A stretch of 64,000 nt of DNA. It comes from Stieleria bergensis (lineage in GTDB: Bacteria; Planctomycetota; Planctomycetia; Pirellulales; Pirellulaceae). The translations under genes were made by a program, and so were the position numbers. The notes below the pieces were generated by a model. The model saw only the letters and a list, made by a program, of their open reading frames with translations. It was not told the origin of the DNA and ran no database searches. Location of the stretch: positions 4,416,050-4,480,049 of the forward strand of contig CP036272.1 in the NCBI GenBank assembly GCA_007745635.1, given 5' to 3'. Shown here in pieces: positions 18,127-28,074 of this stretch (position 1 is its first letter; the number at the start of each line of letters is the position of its first letter).

Positions 18127-19584
18127 CTAGTCTTGGCGAACGGGCTGATCGCCTTCAGCCGACGGCTCTTCAGCAACTGGCTCAGCGGGAACTTCCGCTT
18201 CAGCAGCAGGTTCTTCAGCAGCAGGTTCTTCAGCAGCAGGTTCTTCAGCAGCAGGTTCTTCAGCAGCAGGTTCTTCAGCAGCAGGTTCTTCAGCAGCAGG
18301 TTCTTCAGCAGCAGGTTCTTCAGCAGCAGGAGCCTCAGCAGCAGGTTGCTGTGCGGCGACGACCTCTGCTGCGGCTTGCTGCCCTTTCTCTAAACGCTCA
18401 CGCTCTTTTCGAGCCTGACGCTCTTCGGCAGCAGCCACTTCAGCTTCTTCGGCTTTCTCTTCGGCCATTTCAACAATGCGATCGACCTGCGCTTCGCTCA
18501 GCCCACTGATTTCAACAAACTGGTCCGGCTCGATCACCGACAGGTCGTCATAAGAGAGGTAACCTTGCTCGACCAAGACCTGTGAGATCTCCGGAGTCAT
18601 GTCATCAAGCTGGCTAAACGCCCCAACGGCTCGTTCGATCTGCTCTTCCAGCTCGCCACCGGTCATGATTTCGATGTCCCAGCCACAGAGTTTACTGGCC
18701 AAGCGAACGTTCTGGCCACGCCGGCCGATCGCCAGGGACAACTGGTCTTCCTGGACCAACACAATGGCCCGACCAATCATGTCACAAAGCAAGACCTGTT
18801 CGACTTCAGCAGGCTGCAACGCATTGGGGATCAGGATTTCGGGGTCGTCGTTATAACGCACCACGTCAATGTGCTCGCCGGCCAGCTCTTCACGGACCGC
18901 CTTGATTCGGCTGCCACGATAGCCGACGCAGACGGCAATGGGATCGATTTGCGAGTCGACGCTACTGACGGCGACTTTACTGCGATAACCTGGCTCGCGA
19001 CTGATTGAATTGACGCTAATGACACCTTCGCTTAGCTCAGGAATCTCTTGTTCGAAGAGGCGTTGGACGAGCTGAGTTCGGGTTCGGCTCAAGACCACGC
19101 GGACTCGATTGCCCGCGCTGCGGACTTCGAAAACAACGGCACGAACGCGTTCGCCGGCATGCAGGGTTTCACCTGGGATCTGCTCGCTGCGCGGCAGGAT
19201 CGCTTCCACGTTTCCTAGATTGACCGTGGCCACTCCGCCTTCAACGCGGCCGATAATGCCTGCGACGGTATCACCGATTTGCTCGTGGTATTCGTTGATC
19301 AGCGAGTCACGTTCCGCTTCACGCACCTTCTGAATGATGACTTGCTTGGCAGTCTGGGCGCCGATTCGACCGATCTGGTCGTCTCCCAATTCATCGCCAT
19401 CCAAGATCGCTCCCACACGGCCATTGCTGCGATCCACCGAAACAGTGATGTCGGCCTCTTCGCCGTACTGTCGCCGTGCCGCAGTCTGCAGAGCCGCCTC
19501 AATTGCAGCAAACACCAACTCTTTGTCGATGTTTTTTTCCATGTGCAAGGAGTCGACGTAGCGCAGGATGTCTTGTGGGTTCAT
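18127..19584 (-). CDS. nusA: Transcription termination/antitermination factor NusA
   Basis: NusA binds RNA polymerase and controls pausing, termination and antitermination. From the ATG at 19584 ('MNPQDILRYVDSLHMEKNID') it has 485 residues: N-terminal RNAP-binding domain, S1 domain ('GRVEGGVATVNLGNVEAILP'), and KH domains ('SREPGYRSKVAVSS', 'GRRGQNVRLASKL'). A helical Glu-rich stretch leads to a C-terminal tail made of AAEEP repeats. The open frame continues upstream to 19725 but that part is not NusA-like. There is a hairpin with a T-run just upstream of the start. Confidence 0.95.
   Translation of the reverse strand: MNPQDILRYVDSLHMEKNIDKELVFAAIEAALQTAARRQYGEEADITVSVDRSNGRVGAILDGDELGDDQIGRIGAQTAKQVIIQKVREAERDSLINEYHEQIGDTVAGIIGRVEGGVATVNLGNVEAILPRSEQIPGETLHAGERVRAVVFEVRSAGNRVRVVLSRTRTQLVQRLFEQEIPELSEGVISVNSISREPGYRSKVAVSSVDSQIDPIAVCVGYRGSRIKAVREELAGEHIDVVRYNDDPEILIPNALQPAEVEQVLLCDMIGRAIVLVQEDQLSLAIGRRGQNVRLASKLCGWDIEIMTGGELEEQIERAVGAFSQLDDMTPEISQVLVEQGYLSYDDLSVIEPDQFVEISGLSEAQVDRIVEMAEEKAEEAEVAAAEERQARKERERLEKGQQAAAEVVAAQQPAAEAPAAEEPAAEEPAAEEPAAEEPAAEEPAAEEPAAEEPAAEEPAAEAEVPAEPVAEEPSAEGDQPVRQD
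18211..18330. repeat. Eight tandem copies of a 15-bp repeat in nusA
   Basis: Eight identical units 'ttcttcagcagcagg' encode eight AAEEP pentapeptides at the NusA C-terminus. Identity at the DNA level points to slippage-driven expansion and likely length variation between strains. Confidence 0.95.
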
Positions 19585-19685
19585 GGCAAACCAATCAGCA
19601 AAGGAATAGTAAAAATCAACACCAGCACCGTGGCCGGACACCAGCAGAACCTTCGATTGACGGAAAATCGAGCCACCGACGGGGC

Positions 19686-19719
19686 AAAAAATATACCCGG
19701 ACCCATCGCAGGACCGGGT
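19686..19719 (-). promoter_or_regulatory. Terminator-like hairpin in the nusA leader (possible attenuator)
   Basis: On the minus strand the arms ACCCGG and CCGGGT (19714-19719 and 19695-19700), helped by inner CC/GG pairs, are followed by ATATTTTTTG. No minus-strand gene lies upstream before the divergent helicase, so the structure would sit in the nusA leader, about 100 bases before the ATG. NusA autoregulation through its leader is known in other bacteria; the role here is inferred. Confidence 0.45.
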
Positions 19720-19725
19720 AATCAA

Positions 19726-20137
19726 GCTTACCAGTGCTGTTGCGAGTAAAGGCTACCGACAAGCCGTCGGAGTGTCAACCAAGAGGCCCCCAGATCAGAC
19801 TGATCTGACCCGGACTAGCAAAGCGGGCGAAGCAAGGCGATTTGCATAACCATTACGACCGGCCCTGGAAGGCGAAATCAAATGAACTTCCCCGCAATGC
19901 CAGCCAACGAGGCCCAGATCCGCCAGCAAACTCATGCTCGCCAAACTCCGCTCACCCAACTCCACACCGAAAGCAGCCTCCACCATCTGACTGGCCACCA
20001 TCAGGTGCTCTGCGGTGCTGCCGCTTGCCCTCGTTTGCAGCCCCCTTCGACACAGCCCAAACGCGAATCACTGAAATGGTCGGCCAAGCCTCGATTCCTG
20101 CGTTCTTGTCGCCACGGCAATCCGCTACAACTTGAGC
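19726..20137. promoter_or_regulatory. Divergent intergenic region nusA / helicase
   Basis: About 410 bases separate the two divergent genes. Short open frames here show no domain. Promoters for both directions are expected; I could not place them exactly. Confidence 0.45.
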
Positions 20138-22687
20138 ATGAATACAGACGAATCCTCACCAACCATCGCTGGCAAAGTTGCCCCCAACATCGATCGCGAC
20201 ACCTTAGCGGAAGAGTACTTTGGCTTGCTGCCCTATGCTCCATACCCGGTGCAAGAAGAGGCCATGCTGGCTTACTTCGCTGGGCAACCCGGCCTGGCAG
20301 ATCAAGGGGTCCTGATCTGTGCACCAACCGGCACCGGTAAAACCATGATCGCCGAGTCAGCGGTCTACGAAGCCCTGCGAACGGGCAAGCGGATGTACTA
20401 CACCACTCCGCTGATCGCATTGACGGACCAGAAACTGGACGAACTGCAACAGAGCGCGGTGCGCTGGGGATTCCCCGCCGAGAGCGTTGGCTTGGTGACT
20501 GGAAATCGGCGCGTCAATGGCGACGCACCTGTCTTGGTCGTCGTTGCAGAGATCCTGCTGAACCGTCTGCTGAACCCGGACAGCTTTCACTTTGATGATG
20601 TGACCAGCGTCGTGATGGATGAGTTTCACTCGTTCAATGACCCCGAACGCGGAGTCGTCTGGGAACTCACCCTGGCGATGCTTCCCAAACATGTTCGCAT
20701 GCTATTGCTAAGCGCCACGGTCGGCAATGCGGTGGAGTTCACCAGCTGGTTGTCTCGCGCACATGATCGCCGGGTGCAATTGGTCCGCGGCACAGAACGC
20801 AAGGTGCCCCTGCAGTACGAATGGGTCGACGATCAAGTCCTCAATGATTTCGCCGAATCCATCGCAGCGGGTGACGAAAACGTTCGCCGCACACCTTCGC
20901 TGGTGTTTTGCTTCAGCCGTTCACAATGCTGGACGGTCGCGGAAATGCTGAAAGGCAAAAAGCTAATCGACAAACAGCACCAACAAGAACTCGCGGCCTA
21001 CTTAGATCAAGTCGATCTGTCCGCAGGGGCAGGGCCAAAATTGAAACAGATTCTGATGCGTGGAGTCGGTGTTCACCACGCGGGAGTCATGCCGCGCTAC
21101 CGCCGCTTGGTCGAAGACCTGTTCCAACGAAAACTGCTGGCCATGTGCGTCTGCACCGAAACGTTAGCCGCCGGCATCAACTTACCCGCACGCAGCGTGG
21201 TCCTGCCCAACTTGATGAAAGGCCCTCGCGACAAGAAAAAATTGGTCGAGGTGGCTTCGGCTCAGCAGATCTTTGGACGCGCTGGTCGACCGCAATACGA
21301 TACCCAAGGATTTGTGTACGCACTGGCTCACGAAGACGACGTCAAACTGAATAAATGGCGCGAGAAATATGACTCCATCCCAGAGGACACCAAGGACCCT
21401 GGCCTGCTGAAAGCCAAAAAGCAACTCAAGAAGAAAATGCCCAAACGCCGCAGCGGTGAAACCTATTGGACCGAACAGCAGTTTGTTCAGCTTCAAGAAG
21501 CACCGGCGGCCAACCTCGCCAGCAAAGGAAACCTGCCGTGGCGATTGATGGCTTACATGTTGGAAAAATCCCCCCAAGTCCAACCACTGCGTGACTTGGT
21601 CGGCAAACGCCTGCTGACTCCCATCAAAATCGAACAGGCTCAGCGAGACCTCAACCGAATGCTGGTGACGCTGTGGCACGCGGATTACATTCGACTCGAT
21701 CCACCACCGACTCTCGCCAAAGCGGGCGCCGCACCACCAAGCAACAGCAACAAAAAAGGCGGCTCAGCACCGGCAAGCGAACCCGCTCCCGCCACCGGCG
21801 GCCTGTTTGGACACCTGCTCGATTCGATGCAAACCAACGAATCCGATCCGCCTGCCCCAAACGAGTCCGATGCCGAACCAGACGAAGCCCCAAGCGAGTC
21901 TGACAGCGAAACGCGACCAGCGGTCAAAGCCTATGAACTGGACAACTATCGGCCCGTCACCGCAACACCCACCGAACAACTCGATCGCTTGGTTTACCTC
22001 CGCAGCATTAATCCGCTCTACGGCGCCTTCATGGCTGACCAGCTCTCCAACGCCGATGACAACGAACGCATCGCGACGCTGGAATCTGTTCTTGAAGTCC
22101 CCGGCACTGTCGCTCGATTTGCCCGCGTCCCCAATTTAGAGATCATGCCGGCGGGCAAGTTGGCCACCGAGGAACTGGATCCCAAACTTTTGCAATGGGG
22201 CCTGGCCACCGCTGAAGAACTTGGCGCAAAATCGCAAGACGATGAGGACGACGTCCAAGACCGAGGCTTTGGACGAGTGATGTTCGACGAACCTCGCGTC
22301 TGGCCACTAACGATTGGAGAAAAAATTCATCGCCTGTTCCAATTCCATCACCCCTCGGTCGAAGGCGTCCGCATTCGACCCGTCTGGATCGTCGGTGAAT
22401 TGCTACAGTACGACGGCGACTTCAATCGCTATGTGACAACCAAGAAACTGCAAAAGGATGAAGGCATCCTTTTGCGACACTGTTTACGAATGATCTTGTT
22501 CCTGGATGAAATGGCCAACGTACCACCGGCAAACACCACGGTCGAAACCTGGGAAAACTGGTTGGATGACCTAGCCGAAGTGCTGACCAAATCCTGCGAA
22601 CAAGCGGACCCAGAAACCACCGAAGAAATCCTCGCTGGCAACCAACATCTGGAAGATGATCTGACCAAACCCGGACGACGCAACTAA
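20138..22687 (+). CDS. Ski2-like DEAD/DEAH-box helicase
   Basis: A large superfamily 2 helicase of 849 residues. Visible motifs are Walker A 'APTGTGKT' near residue 65, 'DEFHSF' (motif II, DExH type), 'LLSATVGN' (III), 'GVGVHHAGVMPRYR' (IV-like), 'AAGINLPARSVVLP' (V) and 'QIFGRAGRPQYD' (VI). The last two are typical of Ski2/Mtr4/Hel308-type enzymes. A low-complexity Ser/Pro/Asn/Glu linker around residues 525-600 separates the motor from a C-terminal domain with no recognised motif. RNA and DNA substrates both remain possible. I chose the ATG at 20138; a TTG two codons earlier is also open. Confidence 0.88.
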   Translation: MNTDESSPTIAGKVAPNIDRDTLAEEYFGLLPYAPYPVQEEAMLAYFAGQPGLADQGVLICAPTGTGKTMIAESAVYEALRTGKRMYYTTPLIALTDQKLDELQQSAVRWGFPAESVGLVTGNRRVNGDAPVLVVVAEILLNRLLNPDSFHFDDVTSVVMDEFHSFNDPERGVVWELTLAMLPKHVRMLLLSATVGNAVEFTSWLSRAHDRRVQLVRGTERKVPLQYEWVDDQVLNDFAESIAAGDENVRRTPSLVFCFSRSQCWTVAEMLKGKKLIDKQHQQELAAYLDQVDLSAGAGPKLKQILMRGVGVHHAGVMPRYRRLVEDLFQRKLLAMCVCTETLAAGINLPARSVVLPNLMKGPRDKKKLVEVASAQQIFGRAGRPQYDTQGFVYALAHEDDVKLNKWREKYDSIPEDTKDPGLLKAKKQLKKKMPKRRSGETYWTEQQFVQLQEAPAANLASKGNLPWRLMAYMLEKSPQVQPLRDLVGKRLLTPIKIEQAQRDLNRMLVTLWHADYIRLDPPPTLAKAGAAPPSNSNKKGGSAPASEPAPATGGLFGHLLDSMQTNESDPPAPNESDAEPDEAPSESDSETRPAVKAYELDNYRPVTATPTEQLDRLVYLRSINPLYGAFMADQLSNADDNERIATLESVLEVPGTVARFARVPNLEIMPAGKLATEELDPKLLQWGLATAEELGAKSQDDEDDVQDRGFGRVMFDEPRVWPLTIGEKIHRLFQFHHPSVEGVRIRPVWIVGELLQYDGDFNRYVTTKKLQKDEGILLRHCLRMILFLDEMANVPPANTTVETWENWLDDLAEVLTKSCEQADPETTEEILAGNQHLEDDLTKPGRRN

Positions 22688-22730
22688 GCGGTAAAGGGAA
22701 TCGCAGCCCCAGCACCGTTGCAAAAACTCG

Positions 22731-22752
22731 ACTCTCCCGCAAGCGGGAGAGT
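22731..22752. terminator. Bidirectional terminator hairpin between helicase and copA
   Basis: The perfect inverted repeat 'actctcccgc-aa-gcgggagagt' lies between two convergent genes. On the minus strand it is followed by a short T-run (22722-22726), so it can end copA transcription. The same hairpin occurs near 56690. Confidence 0.75.
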
Positions 22753-22786
22753 GCAGTCAACGAATGGTCGGCCGGTTTGCGTGGAC

Positions 22787-25087
22787 TCACCGCAACACGC
22801 GGCGCAAACGCATCGCGTTGGCAACGATCACCAAATCCGATGCGACCATCGCAAACGCCGCCGAGATCGGGTGCAACTCTCTTAACCAGATCGGCGCCTG
22901 CGACACTCCCGCCAGCACGCCTGCCGCGATCGGGATCAGCAGCAAGTTATACGCGAAGGCCCAAAAGAGATTCTGCTTGATATTTCGAATCGTCGCCTTC
23001 GATAACTCAATCGCTCGCTGCACCCCAGTTAAGTCCCCAGCCAATAGCGTGACCTCCGCCGCATCGACCGCAACATCTGTCCCCGTTCCAATGGCGATCC
23101 CCACGTCGGCGACCGCCAAGGCAGGCGCATCGTTAACGCCATCTCCGACAAAGGCCACCGAACCGAAACGCTGTGATAACTCCTGAACGATGCGGGTCTT
23201 GTCCTCTGGCAACAGACTCGCATGGCAGGTCGCAATTCCAACTTGATCACCCACGCTGCGGGCAGTGATGGGTTGGTCTCCGGTCAGCATCTGCACTTCC
23301 ATGCCAGCTTGTTTGAGTGCAGCAATCGCCTCGGCCGCATTTGACTTGACGCGATCACTGACGGCAATCAGCCCCTGCAACTCACCTGCGACGGAAATCC
23401 AGACAACGGTCTTCGCCTCGGACTCCAGACGCTCGGCCGACTGATCCAATGCCCTGGCCACCTCGTCCGCCTGGCAAACAAAGGCTTTTCGTCCCAAGCG
23501 GACCTGGACTCCATCGACTAGCCCTGCCACACCGAGTCCTGGCGAGTTAACAAACTGCTCGGGCGCTGGACCGATGGTTAGCGCATGGTTCTCGGTGGCA
23601 TCCCTGCAGATCGCCTGGGCAATCGGATGCGTGCTGGCCTGTTGTAAGGTTGCCGCCAACCTCAAGAGACTTTGCTGGTCTGCCTGCGACACCGCAACAA
23701 CGTCCGTCACGCTGGGATTGCCCTCGGTGATTGTGCCTGTTTTGTCAAACACCACGCAACCGACCTTGCCCGCTTGCTCGATTGCACGACTACTGCGAAA
23801 CAAAATCCCCAGTTGTGCGCCACGTCCCATCGCCACGGTCACAGCCAACGGAGTCGCCAGCCCCATGGCGCATGGACAGGCAATGATCAACACCGCCACC
23901 AGTCGTAGCATGCCTTGAACCGGGTCACCGACAAAGATCGTCCAGCAGGCAAACGCCAGCAAAGCAACCGTAGCGACGACGGGAACGAACACACCGGAGA
24001 TCTGATCGGCAAGTCGCTGAATCGGTGCCTTGGTCGCTTGGGCCTCGGTGACTTGTCGAATCACTTGCGCCAAGACAGCGTCTTTCCCGACGCCCGTGGT
24101 GCGCACGGTCAGCATGCCATCATGATTGATGGTCCCGCCAACGACTCGATCTCGCTCCTGTTTGAACACCGGCATGCTCTCGCCGGTCAGCATGCTTTCA
24201 TCGACCGATGATTGCCCACTGAACACCACCCCATCAACGGGGACCTGTTCGCCCGGTCGAACCACCACAAGATCATTGACCGCTACCTCGCTGATCGGTA
24301 CATCAGCGGTTTCCAATCCTTTGATCAGGCGTGCCGTTTTGGGCTGCATCCTCATCAAGGCTTTCATTGCGCCTTGGGTCCGTTCGGTGGCCAGACTCTC
24401 AATCCAGTGCCCGACTTGCACCAACGTGATGATTGTCGCCGAGGTCTCGAAATAGACGTGATGGCCCAGCGCTGTCGAACCGCGCAACAGCGCAATCAGC
24501 ACCACGACGCTATATCCAAACGCGACGCTGGTGCTCATCGCGACCAGCACGTCCATGTTGGCCAGGCGATTGACCAGGGCACGGTAGGCACCTCGATAAA
24601 ACGCTTGGCCAACATAAAACTGAACGGGAGCAGCCAGGGCCAACATCAAAACGTTGACCCAATTGGCGTTTGCCCACGGGCCCCAGAGTCCAAAATCACG
24701 CCCCATGCTTAATACAAACAGCGGCACTGTCAGGGCGACACCAAGCATCATGATGCGAAACTCTTTGGCAGCCTGCGGCGAAACTGACGTCGCACTGCCA
24801 GCGTCTTGATCATCGTCGGCGGTAGGATCGCGAATCTCGAATCCCAGCCCCGTGATCAGCTGGGAAACCGTGTCTACACTGGTCTTGTCGGCATCGTATT
24901 GAACCGTGACCGACTTGCCGGCCAAGTTGACGACGGGATCGCAAACACCATCGACGCGTTGCAGTTTTTGCTCGATCGATCGTGCGCAACCGGCACAGGT
25001 CATCCCATCGACGGGTAACGTGACTTTAGATAAATCAGCCGTGGTGTTTTCAGAACTGGCTACCACTTGATCGCCCACTTGAGTCAT
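22787..25087 (-). CDS. copA: Copper-translocating P1B-type ATPase (CopA-like)
   Basis: An inner-membrane ATPase of 766 residues that exports Cu(I). It has one N-terminal heavy-metal-associated domain with Cys31 and Cys34 ('[10 protein letters not shown]'), eight predicted membrane segments, the membrane 'CPC' metal site ('[13 protein letters not shown]'), the phosphorylation motif 'DKTGTITEG', the 'HPIAQAI' motif and '[10 protein letters not shown]'. It is the last gene of the cbb3 cluster, 11 bases after ccoS. In this context it may supply copper to oxidase assembly or export excess copper. CopA2-type enzymes dedicated to oxidase assembly are known; which type this is cannot be decided here. 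Confidence 0.9.
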   Translation of the reverse strand: MTQVGDQVVASSENTTADLSKVTLPVDGMTCAGCARSIEQKLQRVDGVCDPVVNLAGKSVTVQYDADKTSVDTVSQLITGLGFEIRDPTADDDQDAGSATSVSPQAAKEFRIMMLGVALTVPLFVLSMGRDFGLWGPWANANWVNVLMLALAAPVQFYVGQAFYRGAYRALVNRLANMDVLVAMSTSVAFGYSVVVLIALLRGSTALGHHVYFETSATIITLVQVGHWIESLATERTQGAMKALMRMQPKTARLIKGLETADVPISEVAVNDLVVVRPGEQVPVDGVVFSGQSSVDESMLTGESMPVFKQERDRVVGGTINHDGMLTVRTTGVGKDAVLAQVIRQVTEAQATKAPIQRLADQISGVFVPVVATVALLAFACWTIFVGDPVQGMLRLVAVLIIACPCAMGLATPLAVTVAMGRGAQLGILFRSSRAIEQAGKVGCVVFDKTGTITEGNPSVTDVVAVSQADQQSLLRLAATLQQASTHPIAQAICRDATENHALTIGPAPEQFVNSPGLGVAGLVDGVQVRLGRKAFVCQADEVARALDQSAERLESEAKTVVWISVAGELQGLIAVSDRVKSNAAEAIAALKQAGMEVQMLTGDQPITARSVGDQVGIATCHASLLPEDKTRIVQELSQRFGSVAFVGDGVNDAPALAVADVGIAIGTGTDVAVDAAEVTLLAGDLTGVQRAIELSKATIRNIKQNLFWAFAYNLLLIPIAAGVLAGVSQAPIWLRELHPISAAFAMVASDLVIVANAMRLRRVLR

Positions 25088-25098
25088 GAACTTGATTC

Positions 25099-25290
25099 CT
25101 ACAACTTCGCTTCGTGCGCGTCTGCATCGCTCTCGGCGGCCTGCTGAACGGGCTCATCATCGATCAACATCCGCACACTGGGCGAATCCAGATCGTCGTA
25201 CTGGCCATCTTTGATACAGTACAAACAAGCAATCAAACCACCAGCGCCCAGCAGGATCGCGATGGGCAACGCAATGTACAGCACGCTCAT
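25099..25290 (-). CDS. ccoS: cbb3-type cytochrome oxidase assembly protein CcoS
   Basis: A 63-residue single-span membrane protein: '[20 protein letters not shown]' is the transmembrane helix, followed by '[18 protein letters not shown]', which matches the family signature (GQFDDLE-type). CcoS is needed for cofactor insertion into cbb3 oxidases. The ATG at 25290 overlaps the ccoI stop as ATGA; an upstream extension to 25317 would lie inside ccoI. The acidic tail is longer than usual. Confidence 0.92.
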   Translation of the reverse strand: MSVLYIALPIAILLGAGGLIACLYCIKDGQYDDLDSPSVRMLIDDEPVQQAAESDADAHEAKL

Positions 25291-27986
25291 CTGGTTTCCT
25301 TCCCAAACGTAGGCCAAATCAACGACAACGATAAGACCGACACCGAACTGATCGGCATCAGGACAGCAGCCACAAGCGGCGTGATCATTCCCGACATCGC
25401 CAAGCCTGCAGCGATCATGTTATAGCTCAAGGAAACCGCAAACGTTGTCGCAATCAACCGGTTTGCCGACTTGGAAGCCTGAATCAGCTCAGGCACACAG
25501 TGAAGTCGCGAGGAGGCAACAAACACCGGCGCTGACTGCAAACTCACTTCGGCGCCACCACGCACGGCAATGCCAACATCTGCCGCCGCCAGCGCTGCTG
25601 CGTCGTTCGCTCCGTCACCAATCATGACCGTTGTCCCACGCACGATCGCGGGATCCAAGTCCGCGGGGTTCAACCGGCTGTCTGAATCATCGCGCGACTC
25701 ATCGGATGGGGAAGACGCCGAGGTCACCACGGCCAATTTTTCTTCTGGAGTCATCGCACCGAATGCCATACTCTTCGGCACACCGGCTTGATTTGCAATC
25801 AGCTGAACAGTGGACGGATGATCCCCGGACAGAATCCCAACCTGCCACCCCAATGCTCGCAACGATTCAACGGTCTGTGAGGCGTCACGTTTCAATCGGT
25901 CCGCAACACCAAAGACCGCCACGATCTGACCGTCGACGGCCAACAAGATCGGAGTCGCCCCATCGTCAACGCAACGTTCAACGGCACGCTGCATCGAAAC
26001 ATCAATGGGATGGGCATGAGCCGAGACAAACGGCTGGTTACCGATCTTGGCATCCCAACAACGAATGGAGTCGCCCGCTTCGTCGATTTGCTGCACTTCG
26101 CCGGACACACCGCCCACGGCCAGCGCAACATTCTGGCAAACGTAGGAATCGACCGCTTGCGACTCCGACCGCGTCGCCGCCGCCTGTTGCGCGGCCTGAA
26201 TGATCGCATCGGCAATCGGGTGACAGCAAGACCGCTCCAGTGCTGTGGCGATGAACAATGCTTCCTCAGGGCCGGCGATCTGTTTGGCTTTTGGGCGCCC
26301 TTCGGTGAGTGTCCCCGTTTTGTCAAACCACACCACGCCAGGTCGCGACAATTGCTGCAACACGCCGCCGTCACGAATTAGCACTTTGCGTTTCGCTGCT
26401 CGCCCCAAGGTAATCGCGATCGCCAACGGGGTCGCCAACGCAAGCGCACAGGGACAAGCAACGATCAACAAACTGGTCGCATTGGCGGTGGCTTGATCTA
26501 GCCCCGATCGCAACCAATACGCAAACGTCACGACGGCCAATGAGGTGACAGCGACAACGAAGACTCCGCCAATCCGATCGGCAAGCTGAACAATCGGCGT
26601 CCGCTTGCCGAGCGCCCGTTCAACGGTTTGCATCACTTGCCCGATCCGGCTTTCCATGCCAACGGCGGACACTTGCACGTCGATGGGGCTGGTCAAATTC
26701 ACTGTCCCCGCAGTGACTTCATCACCGGCGCCAACAGCGACGGGAACGCTTTCCCCGGTCAGCAAAGAACGATCCACCATGGACTGGCCGGCCAGGACAC
26801 TGCCGTCAACAGGAATGCTTTCCCCAACCAAGACGCGGACGGCTTGACCTGTTTGCAACGAATCGACGGTCACCATTCGCCCATCGCCGGAGGCTTGCGC
26901 TGGATCACTGGGCTCGCTGGCGGCGTTGAAGTCACCGGGCTGCTGCGATTCAATGCGTCGAGCATGCTGGGGCGTGATGCGCAACAAGAGTTCGATCGCA
27001 TTGGCAGCCCGATGCTGCTGGCGGAACTGGACCCAACGACCAATCAGCAACAAAAACACCAGCATGGAAAGTGAATCGAAATAGACTTCGCCCACACCAA
27101 CAAAGGCGTTGTAACCACCCACGACGCTGCCGACCAGCAACCCCAGTGCGACGGGCAAATCCATATGTGGCGTTCGCGTTCGCAGCGAAGCCAGGGCGCC
27201 AACGAAAAAGACGCGGCCCGGTCCCAGCACAGACGCCAATCCTAAACCCGTCCCAAACAGACGCAGCAGGCTGCGATGATCCGCTGCCACCCACGAGGCA
27301 TCGCCCGCGTACAAGGCAATCGCAATCCACATTGCGTTGGCGGCAAGAAACCCTGCGACTGCGATCCGCATCAACAGCCGACGATTCTCGGCGGCAAAGG
27401 CGTCAACGGGTTGATCCGTCAACGGAAACGCCGTGTAACCAAGTTGCCCAATCAAGTCGGCAATCTGGCTTAGCTTGATCTGCTGGGGCGCAAAAATTAT
27501 CTCAATGGTATGACGGCTCATGTTGACGCGAGCACTGGTCCAGCCAGCGGTTCGCTTGGCAATGTTCTCGATCAACCAAACGCAGGCCGCACAATGTAAT
27601 CCAGAGAGCGACAATGAAGTCTTCAATTGTCCCTGGCCGAATTCCACTGGCTTGGATCGCCCCAGGAACAAATCGTCATCGAACACCTCATATCGATTGC
27701 GAGACGACAGTGATGCGAGCGACAGATTCTCGGATGAACCACTGGCTTGATCTCGCAACGAATAAAACTGATCCAATCCCCAGCCGTGAATCAATTGATA
27801 CGCTTGCCTGCATCCGCCACAACAAAACACTTGCTTCGGATTGCAGCCCCCATCACAAGGCGTTGGCAAACCGCAATGCACACAGGGCAACTCACGCGCA
27901 GTGGATCGCTCCTTCCCGCTGGAGGGGTCCAATTCCGCCTGGTCGGCAGTCGAGGCCAGATCAGGCCTAGAAGCAGGAGCGTTCAT
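25287..27986 (-). CDS. ccoI: Copper P-type ATPase for cbb3 oxidase assembly (CcoI/FixI)
   Basis: About 899 residues from the ATG at 27986. The N-terminus has a cysteine-rich cluster ('CVHCGLPTPCDGGC', 'FCCGGCRQAY') typical of the ATPase catalytic-associated binding domain found in FixI-like pumps. Then come an HMA-like domain ('SGLHCAACVWLIENI'), membrane 'CPC' ('ACPCALALATP'), 'DKTGTLTEG', 'CCHPIAD' and 'GDGANDAAAL'. CcoI-type ATPases deliver copper towards the CcoN centre. The open frame extends to 28214, but that would overlap the upstream safE-like gene. A short tandem repeat lies just before the start. Confidence 0.92.
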   Translation of the reverse strand: MNAPASRPDLASTADQAELDPSSGKERSTARELPCVHCGLPTPCDGGCNPKQVFCCGGCRQAYQLIHGWGLDQFYSLRDQASGSSENLSLASLSSRNRYEVFDDDLFLGRSKPVEFGQGQLKTSLSLSGLHCAACVWLIENIAKRTAGWTSARVNMSRHTIEIIFAPQQIKLSQIADLIGQLGYTAFPLTDQPVDAFAAENRRLLMRIAVAGFLAANAMWIAIALYAGDASWVAADHRSLLRLFGTGLGLASVLGPGRVFFVGALASLRTRTPHMDLPVALGLLVGSVVGGYNAFVGVGEVYFDSLSMLVFLLLIGRWVQFRQQHRAANAIELLLRITPQHARRIESQQPGDFNAASEPSDPAQASGDGRMVTVDSLQTGQAVRVLVGESIPVDGSVLAGQSMVDRSLLTGESVPVAVGAGDEVTAGTVNLTSPIDVQVSAVGMESRIGQVMQTVERALGKRTPIVQLADRIGGVFVVAVTSLAVVTFAYWLRSGLDQATANATSLLIVACPCALALATPLAIAITLGRAAKRKVLIRDGGVLQQLSRPGVVWFDKTGTLTEGRPKAKQIAGPEEALFIATALERSCCHPIADAIIQAAQQAAATRSESQAVDSYVCQNVALAVGGVSGEVQQIDEAGDSIRCWDAKIGNQPFVSAHAHPIDVSMQRAVERCVDDGATPILLAVDGQIVAVFGVADRLKRDASQTVESLRALGWQVGILSGDHPSTVQLIANQAGVPKSMAFGAMTPEEKLAVVTSASSPSDESRDDSDSRLNPADLDPAIVRGTTVMIGDGANDAAALAAADVGIAVRGGAEVSLQSAPVFVASSRLHCVPELIQASKSANRLIATTFAVSLSYNMIAAGLAMSGMITPLVAAVLMPISSVSVLSLSLIWPTFGKETR

Positions 27987-28007
27987 CGAACGGGAAGACC
28001 ACCGGCG

Positions 28008-28043
28008 GGATGACGAACAACGGATGACGAACAAGGGATGACG
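28008..28043. repeat. 14-bp tandem repeat upstream of ccoI
   Basis: Two full copies and a partial third of 'ggatgacgaacaa' with period 14 fill the spacer between the safE-like stop and the ccoI ATG. Purpose unknown. Confidence 0.75.
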
Positions 28044-28074
28044 CGAACGAGTTCCGCAATCAAGACGAGAAACG

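Noticed and set aside
18211-18330. Regular repeats as a CRISPR array
   Set aside because: The 15-base units are contiguous, without spacers, and in frame in nusA.
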